Positions 46,296 to 53,928 of a stretch of DNA of 64,000 nucleotides are shown one piece after another (position 1 is the first letter of the stretch; every line of letters starts with the position of its first letter). Under the pieces are notes generated by a model. It was not told where the DNA came from. It searched no databases and was given only the letters and a program-made list of their open reading frames with translations. Both the position numbers and the translations under genes were made by a program. Source of the stretch: Hoeflea_A sp965204935 (lineage in GTDB: Bacteria > Pseudomonadota > Alphaproteobacteria > Rhizobiales > Rhizobiaceae); assembly GCF_965204935.1 (NCBI RefSeq), contig NZ_CBDBFO010000002.1; one strand, written 5' to 3'.

Positions 46296-47414
46296 CTAGA
46301 AATTGCGCTGCAGACGCAACAGGCCCGTCGTCGCGTCGCCGCCGCCATAACCCACGGCGGCATTGCTCTTGCCGAACCTGGTGTGGCGAACCTCGCCGCG
46401 CACCTCGACATTGGCGACCGGGTTCCACACCAGCACGCCCTCGACCGCCCAGGAGCTGATGCCCGAGCCCGCATCGCCGAGCTTCATGTTGCCCGCAACC
46501 GGCGTCGCGTAGTAGCCGGACGAGTACTGGCCGCCGACCGAGCCCTTGAAGCCCTCGGCGAACCGGTGCTGGTAGGAGCCGATGACCGACCATTGCGGCG
46601 TGTGCGTCCCGGCGAGCCCGGTCGGCGACGCGTTGGCGCCGTAGCGGCTCGGACCGCTGGCGTAGAAGCCCTGGACGATCACATTGCCGTCCGGACCGAT
46701 ATCCGCATTGAGACCCAGCTTGAGGCCGAAGGTCTCGGCCGACTGGTCGTAGCCGGCCGCGCCGTAGACGGTCGCGCCGGCGATAACGCCGCCGATGCGG
46801 CCCGTGAAGTCGGGAACATAACTGGTCCCGTCGCCGTCGTCATTGGCCGAGACCGCCGCGAACACGCCATCGGCCGTCAGGTTGTAGCCGATCTGGCTGG
46901 CCTGGCTGTAGCCGTAGGAAAGGCCGTTGTCCGAGTGCGAGCCGAAGCCCGACGCGCCGCCGTTCTTCGAACTGACCCAGGTCGTCTCCGTGTAGCCGAA
47001 GACAAGGCCGCCAAGCTCGCCATAGGCCTGGTCGATAACGGCATTGCCGTCATATCCGAACGTGTTCGTACCCTTGTCGTTGGGCTTCGCGTCGCCCTGA
47101 AGACGCACATAGGCATGAAGAACGCCGAGTTCCGTGTCCTCCCTGGCCTGCACGTTCAAACGCCCGCGAACGGTCGACGTGTAGCTTTTCGCATCGCTGA
47201 CGAAACCCGCATCGAGGCGCACGAAACCGCTCAGCTTCAGGCAGGTCTCCGTGCCCGGTATGTAGAAATAGCCGGCGCCGAAGGCATCGCACACGCGCAC
47301 ATATTCAACCGCGTCCGGCTCGGCCGCGACAATCATGTCGGCACCATGGGCACTGCCCGTGAAAAGCAGCGCCGCGGCGCAGCATGGAAGAAGTCTGTCG
47401 ATCCTGTTGTTCAT
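46296..47414 (-). CDS. Alphaproteobacterial general porin (Omp2/RopA-like, Porin_2)
   Basis: The 372-aa outer-membrane porin has a Sec signal peptide ending SAHG-A, then the family signature DAVEYVRVCDAFGAGYFYIP and TETCLKLSGFVRLDAGF with the conserved Cys pair, beta-barrel strands and the terminal Phe in LLRLQRNF required for barrel assembly. ATG 47414 follows GAGG by 7 nt. It forms diffusion pores. The upstream 200 nt contain a 12-C tract and a repeat, which may affect its expression. Presence of Porin_2 points to Hyphomicrobiales. Confidence 0.9.
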   Translation of the reverse strand: MNNRIDRLLPCCAAALLFTGSAHGADMIVAAEPDAVEYVRVCDAFGAGYFYIPGTETCLKLSGFVRLDAGFVSDAKSYTSTVRGRLNVQAREDTELGVLHAYVRLQGDAKPNDKGTNTFGYDGNAVIDQAYGELGGLVFGYTETTWVSSKNGGASGFGSHSDNGLSYGYSQASQIGYNLTADGVFAAVSANDDGDGTSYVPDFTGRIGGVIAGATVYGAAGYDQSAETFGLKLGLNADIGPDGNVIVQGFYASGPSRYGANASPTGLAGTHTPQWSVIGSYQHRFAEGFKGSVGGQYSSGYYATPVAGNMKLGDAGSGISSWAVEGVLVWNPVANVEVRGEVRHTRFGKSNAAVGYGGGDATTGLLRLQRNF

Positions 47415-47595
47415 GTCTGACCTCATGTCGTTATCCCCAAAAATGCCGGTCCCCGGGATGCCGGCCCGGGCACCGGAACCGCAGCGGCGGCGACGCCGGC
47501 CAACCCCTCCGGCGGGCCGGACCCCGCCGGCACCGGATGCCCGGGATGCCCCGGATGCCGATGACGGCGGCGCGTTCGCGTCACGGGAAGTGTTA

Positions 47596-47607
47596 CCCCC
47601 CCCCCCC
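47596..47607. repeat. C12 homopolymer upstream of the porin gene
   Basis: Twelve consecutive C (G12 in the porin's sense) lie ~182 nt upstream of the porin start and directly beside the 45-bp repeat. Tracts of this length slip readily. At the equivalent place in the other repeat copy (35207-35223) a short, non-homopolymeric C/G-rich stretch stands. Confidence 0.9.
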
Positions 47608-47610
47608 GGT

Positions 47611-47655
47611 TAATGTGGCTATGGAATGAATAGGCAAACGCGCCAAACCGGACCG
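47611..47655. repeat. Copy 2 of the 45-bp repeat, upstream of the porin
   Basis: It matches 35224-35267 (shared core GAATAGGCAAACGCGCC). On the porin-sense strand it contains TTTGCCTATTCATTCCATAG, which could include a promoter, but no element is certain. Confidence 0.7.
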
Positions 47656-47677
47656 GGCCGCCCGCACCGGCAGGCCC

Positions 47678-47742
47678 GGAACCTGGGCCCGGAACCTGGG
47701 CCCGGCACATGGGCCCGGCACATGGGCCCGGCACGCGGGACC
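47678..47742. repeat. Five 13-bp tandem repeats
   Basis: Units GGAACCTGGGCCC (twice), GGCACATGGGCCC (twice) and a degenerate GGCACGCGGGACC follow one another without gaps. Because GGGCCC is self-complementary the array can form repeated small hairpins. Confidence 0.9.
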
Positions 47743-48154
47743 GCCCGCCGGGCGCAACTCGTCGGAAAACCGGGCAACAGATCGGCCGCAACACCGCAGA
47801 CACACCCGCCGCGGACCGCCCGTACGGCCCGCCACACCTCCGCCAGACCCGGGCCAGACCCGGGCCAGACCCGCGAAAAGGCGAAACGAAACCATAGGCA
47901 AACGCCGCAAAAGCCCCGGAACAGACACCACACCCAAAAGGAAAACAGTCACTGTGTCATTCAGGCAACAGATCCGACGCGCAACAGCAACGCGGCCCTT
48001 CGACATGCCGAAGCAGGGCCATCGCAAAAGCGCCGGCGCAAAACAGGGCGCCCGGGTCAAATGGGCCGGGACGGCCCTGTGCAACGGGCGCTGTACGGCA
48101 CACAACCGCCACGATTGTTTCTCCATTCCAGCCTCGGGGTTCTCACAGGTCCCA
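47743..48154. other. Non-coding region between the surface-protein locus and the tra module
   Basis: Frames open here on both strands have skewed, low-complexity products and no family match. I take this as a boundary between the surface locus and the Ti-type module. Confidence 0.5.
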
Positions 48155-49278
48155 TCAGGTGTTGAAGGCGATGACGAGCGGCAAACCGAACAGCGACGCC
48201 CATGCCCTGGCGCTGGCTTTCTGGATCGGAACGATGTTGGTGTCGCCGGTCCACCAGCCATTGCCTGTCGCCACGATGGCCTGCGGACCAAAGAGCATGG
48301 ATTGCAGGACCGGCCAGATGATGAGCTGTTCGTAACAGCCCCGGCCAATCTGCCGGAGGGATTGCCGAACAAATGCGCCGATGCGCCCCCGGATGCCCAG
48401 GGCCGCCACATCGAAACCGGAACCGGCATGCGCTGCCTGTAGAGGATCCTCGCGCCCTCGCCTGTCAGTTCGACCATGACACTGTCATAGCCGCTCTCGT
48501 TGACGACGACGGCGCCGCCGGCGACGACGACATCGAGGTCGGCGAGGTTTCGGGTCCAGAGGCTCTCGGTGGTCGGCGTCCAGATCCCGAGCGCGCTCTC
48601 GGGCAGAACGACTGTGCCGGCACCATTCTCCACGGCGCGCCTGACAAGCGCGACCGTCGTCATATGCTGAGTATAGTCGGCATGGTTTCCGGCAACCTGA
48701 TAATCGAACGCCGTGTCAATTCCGACCCACCCCTCCGGCGGTCCGGGATCGGTCCAGGTGATTGAGGACAGTGCCAACGCCACGCTGATTGCGACACCCG
48801 CGAGCGGCCAGGCTCGCGTGGTCATCGCAAAAAGGACGGCAACCGTGGCCGCCAGTCCTGCCCAGCCCCAACCGGGAAAAAGCACACCGGAGGCGGTGAT
48901 CGGACTGGCCCACCCGACGATGCCGAGTGGCGGGACGCTCATCAGCGTCACCGCCAACAGATATCGCAGCGGCCGATGCCACCCGGGCTTCGGCGACCAA
49001 AGGACCGTATGCACCGTTACGAACGGCAGCGACGCGGCGATCCAGAGAGCGAGCCCCACCCGGATATCGCTCGCGTAGAAAATCGATACGCCGGCGGGCA
49101 AGCCTCTCGAAGCCGCCATGAAATACGCCATCGAGACCAGGCCTGCGGTCACACGGCCCGGGGCGAACGCCCACAGTGCGGGAAAGAGGCACGCGAGCGG
49201 GAGGAGAAGCACTTCGCCGCTCCATCCGAATGCACCGACCGCGGCGGCGGCGGCGACGAACGTTGCCGCGGTGAACAT
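48155..49278 (-). pseudogene. traB: Conjugal transfer protein TraB, frameshifted
   Basis: From ATG 49278 (directly after the restored traF stop) the frame encodes a polytopic membrane protein with an apolipoprotein-N-acyltransferase-like nitrilase part: TVVLPESALGIWTP, then MPVPVSMWRPWASGGASAHLF. Near 48338-48344 the family sequence continues in another frame as CYEQLIIWPVLQSMLFGPQ, GNGWWTGDTNIVPIQKASAR and ends LVIAFNT. The residues expected between FGNP...LAG and CYEQL are short, so a small deletion not divisible by three fits best. In the Ti family TraB is involved in conjugation and resembles Lnt. It is probably inactive here. Confidence 0.82.
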
Positions 49279-49279
49279 G

Positions 49280-49811
49280 CTACGGCGTGAAGGTGAAAAC
49301 GGGTTTCGCCAAGCCGAGAACGCCGGCGGCCGGGATTGGCCCGAAATATCGTGAGTCATAAGAACCTTTGGATGTCGAAAAAAGAAACAGCGTGTCGGGG
49401 GGGAACGATCCCGCCGGGATCGGACGTCAGCGCCCTGCCCGATCCGTCACGCGGCTGAATCGCCGATCGGGGTAGCGCGAGACCGTCGACCGCGACGGAT
49501 GTGCCGATCTCGACCGATTGCCCGGGCACAGCCACGACGGTCTTGATCAAGGGGCTGAGCCAGCCGGGGCACAGGCCGCGCCGCACATATCCGCGTTTCC
49601 GTGCCTGACGAAATGCGTCGGTCAGTGGCGGGCAGATGAAGACTCGATCCCCGACCCGGACGTCGCGGTTCAAGATTTCGATCCGCCACAGACCGAGCGG
49701 ATAGCTCGGTGTCAGATTGACCCGAAAGCCCGTTCCATATCCCAGGCCGAACAGCGCCAGAGGGATGCAAGCGAGCGCGGCAACTATGACGATCCGGCGC
49801 CGCCGGTTCAC
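49280..49811 (-). pseudogene. traF: Conjugal transfer peptidase TraF, frameshifted in a G7/C7 run
   Basis: TraF is a signal-peptidase-type (S26) protein that processes the pilin. The N-terminal anchor, the Ser region TPSYPLGLWRIE and the Lys region (RRGLCPGWLSPLIKTVVAVPG) are present. At the seven-base run 49397-49403 the current frame ends as HAVSFFDIQRFL at 49356. Reading one base over gives DTLFLFSTSKGSYDSRYFGP and a normal TraF tail, stopping at 49280 right before traB ATG. The defect is either real, slippage-reversible, or a sequencing error. The start overlaps the traA stop by 4 nt. Confidence 0.85.
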
Positions 49812-52800
49812 TGCTTCAGCCCCTGGCTTTTGGTTTGCGTCTGGCGCATCGCCCCGGATTGTTTCAGGGCCTCGGACTGTTTCAGGGCCTGCCGGGTTCG
49901 CTCATGGGCGGCAAGCTGCTGGCCGGCACGCATGGTCGGCCATGCGCGGGCGAGCGTTTCGCGTTCGCCCGGTGACATGCCCTGGGCCGCCTTGTCGAGC
50001 GCCGAGCCCGACGGGTCCCTTGCAGTATTTTCAAGCAAGGTGCGCTCGCCGAAGCGCTCCGAAACAGCCTTGTTGAAGGTGTCGAGTTCGGCTTTCACTT
50101 TTGCGTCGGCCAGCGCAAAGCCGAGCGCGGCCGGCAGGTCGTTCCTGTCGATGGCGTCCCGGACCTTTTCCATTGCCCGCGCGGCGGCCGGCGACAGGGA
50201 CGGGATATCGATCGAGGTGCGTTTGCGGTGTCCCTCTTCTTCCAGCCGGTACCTGGCCGTCGCCCTCTCCCTCATATCGAGATAGCGTTCGAGGTCCTTG
50301 CGCAGTGCCGGCACGTTGACTTCCGCAACACGACGGTCCTCCCGGTCCGCGCGGCTCGCCAGCAAGCCTTCCCGACCCTTGAGCGCGCCGAAGCTCGCCG
50401 CGTTCCGCTCGATCTCGCCGAGGCGCTGCCTGGCCTCATTCGGGTTTTCGACAACGGCCTCCATGCGCATTGCCTTGAAAGCGCCTTCCGGATCCGCATA
50501 AACGAGCCGGATACGGTCGGAAAAGTTGTCCCACTGCTTCTGCAGGGCCGGATCGGATTGCAGCTTTGCCTCGGCAGCGTCGGTGACCGACATCGTGAAA
50601 CTGGAAATGCCCTTGACCATCGCGGTGGCCTTTCTGATTGATTGCGGGGATTGCCGAAGCGGCTGGTCGACCAGGCCCAGACGCGCGCCGGCGGCCCGAA
50701 GGCGTGCGCCGAGGTCGAGGAGTTTCTGTCTCTGCAGGATCGTCCACTGCACCCGGCCGCGCATCAGCGTTCGTGCGACACGCACGAGGTGCAGACCGCG
50801 ATTGTCGGCGAAGCGCAGCGCCTCGGCATGGAAGCGGCCGTCCGCATAATCGAGCGTCACTTCCTTGGCGTTTTTCCTGGAAAGAAGCTTTTCGAGGCCC
50901 CCGGCGGCCGCAAAGGATCCTCGGCCAAAATAGACCGCCACATCCTCACGGTGCCGCGTCATCGCGACATAGGTCAGATGCCGGTCAAGCGAGAGCGAGG
51001 CCAGCACCTTCACCCTGTCGACAGTGGCGCCCTGGCTCTTGTGGATCGTCGTGGCGTAGCCGTGATCGAGATTGCGATAGGTCCGCTGATCCACGCTGAC
51101 CGTGCGGGCATCATCGCCCTCACCCACCGTCGCAACCAGGTGCCCGGCCGTTGCTTCAGTGACTTTGCCGATCATCCCGTTCCTGACGCCAAGCGCGCTG
51201 TCATTCTTCAGGAAGACGATCTGGTCGCCGGCGGCGAATTGCCTGGTTCCGTCCTCCGTTCGGAACGCATGTCCCTCATCCACCAGGCCACGCTCGACGA
51301 GCTTTTCGCGCGCCAATTCGTTGAGCCGGCGGACATCGCGGCGCAGATGCGCGAGGATCAGCGTCGATTTCTCCGGCTCATAGTCCCGGTTCCAATCGTC
51401 GATCAGGGTTTCAATGGCTTCGGCCTTCACAGGCTTGCCGATCACCTTGCCCCTGGCCTTGTAGGCTGACAGCGCTTGCGCCACCTGTCCCCGCGCCAGA
51501 TCGAGCGACGCCGCCCGCATCCAAGGCTCTTTCTGGCGGTAGATGGTCTCGAGTTCGGCGTAGCCGGTGCGCTCGGCAATCGCGCGGAAGGCGGCGCCGG
51601 CCTCGATCGGCTGCAACTGCTCGGCATCGCCGACCAGAATGAGCTTGGCGCCGGCTTTCGTGACGGCTTCGACAAACGTGGCCATCTGTTTTGACGAGAC
51701 CATCCCCGCCTCGTCGAGAACGAAGATGGTCCTGTCGTCGAGCGGGCGTGTGCCTTCCTTCCAGCTGAGCTCCCAGGACGCCAGCGTGCGCGAGGCAATG
51801 CCCGCCTCCTTCTCCAGACCCTCGGCCGCCTTGCCCGCGAGCGCGCCGCCGACCACTTTGTAGCCGGCCAGTTCCCAGACTTCGCGTGCGGCCTTCATCA
51901 TGGTGGTCTTGCCGGCGCCGGCGCGCCCGACGACGCAGGCAATCCGCTCCGCGCCCGCCGCATGTTCGATGGCCGTCCGCTGCTCGTCCGACAGCCGCCC
52001 ATGCCTGGCAAAGACGGTGTCGAGGGCCCTGCCCGCAACCGCAAACCCGCTCCTTCCCGAAAGCCAGGCGGCGCGGCTGGCCATTTCGGCCTCGAGGCGG
52101 ATCATCGCCCGCGTCGTCAGCCGCGCCGGTATCCGTGCGCCGGTCGCGAAGTCGATGGTCTCGTCGGCAAGCTTCAGGCAATCCGGGCTCTGCGTGATGC
52201 GTGCCAGGAGCCGCTGGAAGCTCTCGGGATCGTCGATATGGCGATTGAGGACCCTGGCGATGTCGCGCCGGTCGAAGACGCTCCTTTCGGCCGTGAGAAT
52301 GTCGAGCACCAGTTCCGGGCGCGCCTCGATGCGCGCGGCGTTCCTTTGGCGAACGGCCTCATGCAGCGCCAGCCGTTCGAGATCGATGGCGCTGCCCGTA
52401 TCTCTCGCCTTGCGGCTCAACGCCTTGGCGGCAACGCCAATATGCGTCGTCGGCTCGATGTCGATTCCGCGTTCGGCGTAAGAACGCCCATCGACACGGA
52501 CCTCCAGTCCGGCCATGGCCAGATGACGGTTCTGGAGATCGAGCCATCTTTGCCGTTGTTCGAGGAACTCCGCCTTCTCGCCCGACCAGAGGGTGTAGCG
52601 GATTTTCCCGGTCTTGGTCCGAAGCGGTTGTCCATCCTGTCCGAGCACCGCGACCTTCTTGGACCCGAACCCGTCTTCGGTCAGCGGCCGCAACGTGGTC
52701 ATCAGGTGGATGTGCGGGTTGCGCGCGTCAATCCGGTTCCGATCAGGATCAGGGGTATTGGCGCCACCGGAAAATCCCTCGTCATGGTAGACCCAGTCGG

Positions 52801-53185
52801 CGACCTGGCCTCGCGCCAGCACCTCTTCGCGGACGAACTGCCGCACGAGCGCGATGTTCTGCTGGCGCGAAAGCTCCACCGGCAGCGCTATGACGAACTC
52901 CCTGGCGAGCTGTGCGTCGGAGCGTTTCTCGAAGGCTTCCACCGTGTTCCAGAAGGCCTCGGCTGCGCCGGCGACGGAGCGATCCGCAATCATGTCGCGG
53001 GCCCATTTCGGCGCATCGGGCGGCAGCAGGAATTCCTCGTGGGCGAGGTTCTTCCTGGCAGAATAGTCGACCGTTCGCGCTTCGGCCTCGTGGCTCATCT
53101 TCGCGCAATGGCGATAGGCGGCCGACAGCACGGCGCTGCGGCCGCTTCCGCGCGAAATCAGCCGGGGTGTGAAATGCGTGATCGC
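49808..53185 (-). CDS. traA: Ti-type conjugal transfer relaxase-helicase TraA
   Basis: The 1125-aa protein starts at GTG 53185, giving VAITHFTPRLISRGSGRSAV as in rhizobial TraA. The MobQ relaxase domain includes AAYRHC (Tyr) and ARNPHIHLMTTLRP with metal-binding His. A RecD/TraI-type helicase follows: Walker A VGRAGAGKTTM, Walker B FVLDEAGMV, GDAEQLQP, and GYATTIHKSQGATVD with YVAMTRHRED. The C-terminal ~300 residues are helical and Q/R/A-rich. It nicks the oriT at about 53290 and unwinds the strand. It leads traA-traF-traB. Confidence 0.95.
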   Translation of the reverse strand, partial: AITHFTPRLISRGSGRSAVLSAAYRHCAKMSHEAEARTVDYSARKNLAHEEFLLPPDAPKWARDMIADRSVAGAAEAFWNTVEAFEKRSDAQLAREFVIALPVELSRQQNIALVRQFVREEVLARGQVADWVYHDEGFSGGANTPDPDRNRIDARNPHIHLMTTLRPLTEDGFGSKKVAVLGQDGQPLRTKTGKIRYTLWSGEKAEFLEQRQRWLDLQNRHLAMAGLEVRVDGRSYAERGIDIEPTTHIGVAAKALSRKARDTGSAIDLERLALHEAVRQRNAARIEARPELVLDILTAERSVFDRRDIARVLNRHIDDPESFQRLLARITQSPDCLKLADETIDFATGARIPARLTTRAMIRLEAEMASRAAWLSGRSGFAVAGRALDTVFARHGRLSDEQRTAIEHAAGAERIACVVGRAGAGKTTMMKAAREVWELAGYKVVGGALAGKAAEGLEKEAGIASRTLASWELSWKEGTRPLDDRTIFVLDEAGMVSSKQMATFVEAVTKAGAKLILVGDAEQLQPIEAGAAFRAIAERTGYAELETIYRQKEPWMRAASLDLARGQVAQALSAYKARGKVIGKPVKAEAIETLIDDWNRDYEPEKSTLILAHLRRDVRRLNELAREKLVERGLVDEGHAFRTEDGTRQFAAGDQIVFLKNDSALGVRNGMIGKVTEATAGHLVATVGEGDDARTVSVDQRTYRNLDHGYATTIHKSQGATVDRVKVLASLSLDRHLTYVAMTRHREDVAVYFGRGSFAAAGGLEKLLSRKNAKEVTLDYADGRFHAEALRFADNRGLHLVRVARTLMRGRVQWTILQRQKLLDLGARLRAAGARLGLVDQPLRQSPQSIRKATAMVKGISSFTMSVTDAAEAKLQSDPALQKQWDNFSDRIRLVYADPEGAFKAMRMEAVVENPNEARQRLGEIERNAASFGALKGREGLLASRADREDRRVAEVNVPALRKDLERYLDMRERATARYRLEEEGHRKRTSIDIPSLSPAAARAMEKVRDAIDRNDLPAALGFALADAKVKAELDTFNKAVSERFGERTLLENTARDPSGSALDKAAQGMSPGERETLARAWPTMRAGQQLAAHERTRQALKQSEALKQSGAMRQTQTKSQGLKQ

Positions 53186-53265
53186 CACGGCGCGGCAGGC
53201 TCCCGGGAACAAGTGCGTCATCGTTCCGCGGGAAAGTCCTCTGCCACCGGCGAGGGCCGCCGCTA

Positions 53266-53310
53266 GCCACGTCGCGTCTCGCGACGTATTACTGCGCCCT
53301 TGACGGCATT
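53266..53310. other. oriT: oriT of Ti/RSF1010 type between traA and traC
   Basis: On the minus strand the sequence reads AAGGGCGCAGTAATACGTCG followed by CGAGACGCGAC, closely matching the oriT core of Ti-type and IncQ-type plasmids (GGGCGCAATTATACGTCGC in Ti). The inverted repeat GTCGCG-TCT-CGCGAC lies at 53271-53285 and the nic-region core GCGCCCTTG at 53294-53302. It is located between divergent traA and traC, its conserved place in Ti plasmids. Confidence 0.88.
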
Positions 53311-53444
53311 CCTTCGGAACGCCGGGATGATCTCTCATTGAGACGGGTCTGCCGACCCGGCATTTGTGCCGGGGTGCGCCGGGCGCGCACCCGGTTCATC
53401 CTGCTCATGGCGTTTCAGCATTCGCGGCAACCGGGAGACACGCA

Positions 53445-53708
53445 ATGAAAAAGTCCTCATCGAAAATCAAACAGGAGATTGCCAAACTACAGGAGCAGCT
53501 CAAGGCCGCCGAAACCCGCGAGGCCGAACGGATCGGACGGATCGCGCTGAAAGCCGGTCTCGGAGAGATCGAGACCGACGACGCCAGGCTCGTCAAGGCT
53601 TTCGGGGAACTGGCGAAACGGTTTCGCGGCGGCCGTGGCGAAACGCGGAAATCCGCGCCCGCGCAAAACCCGGCCGGCGCGGCTTCGGGCGCGCATGGCG
53701 AGGCTTGA
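53445..53708 (+). CDS. traC: Conjugal transfer protein TraC
   Basis: The 87-aa protein from ATG 53445 (GGGAGA upstream) reads KKSSSKIKQEIAKLQEQLKA and AETREAERIGRIALKAGLGE, the conserved TraC signature. It is a small helical relaxosome accessory protein in Ti-type systems. Its end overlaps traD by 14 nt. It is the first gene of the rightward traC-traD-traG operon. Confidence 0.9.
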   Translation: MKKSSSKIKQEIAKLQEQLKAAETREAERIGRIALKAGLGEIETDDARLVKAFGELAKRFRGGRGETRKSAPAQNPAGAASGAHGEA

Positions 53709-53928
53709 GCGCATGCGACAGGCAAGCCAGGCGCAAGCGCGCAAGAAGGACACCCGCGAAAAGATCCAGCTCGGCGGGCTGATCGTCAAGGCGGGACTTC
53801 GCCATGAGAAGCGCGCGCTGCTGCTCGGACTGCTGGTCGACGGCGCCAGCCGGATAGCGGCGGACGAAGCGGAGCGGGAGCGGCTGACAGCAATCGGCGA
53901 GAAGGCGTTTGCCGATGACAGCGACTAG
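53695..53928 (+). CDS. traD: Conjugal transfer protein TraD (Ti-type, small)
   Basis: The 77-aa protein from ATG 53695 has RKKDTREKIQLGGLIVKAGL and KRALLLGLLVDGA, typical of the small rhizobial TraD (not the coupling ATPase of F). It overlaps traC and, by 14 nt, traG, so the three are translationally coupled. Confidence 0.9.
   Translation: MARLERMRQASQAQARKKDTREKIQLGGLIVKAGLRHEKRALLLGLLVDGASRIAADEAERERLTAIGEKAFADDSD

Noticed and set aside
47593..49359. A 588-codon minus-strand ORF starting at the presumed traB and running to 47593
   Set aside because: Only the part down to ~48340 matches TraB; the family C-terminus is in another frame ending at 48155, so the rest is readthrough.
51962..53266. 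A 434-codon plus-strand ORF inside traA
   Set aside because: Antisense shadow of a GC-rich gene with unmistakable relaxase and helicase motifs.
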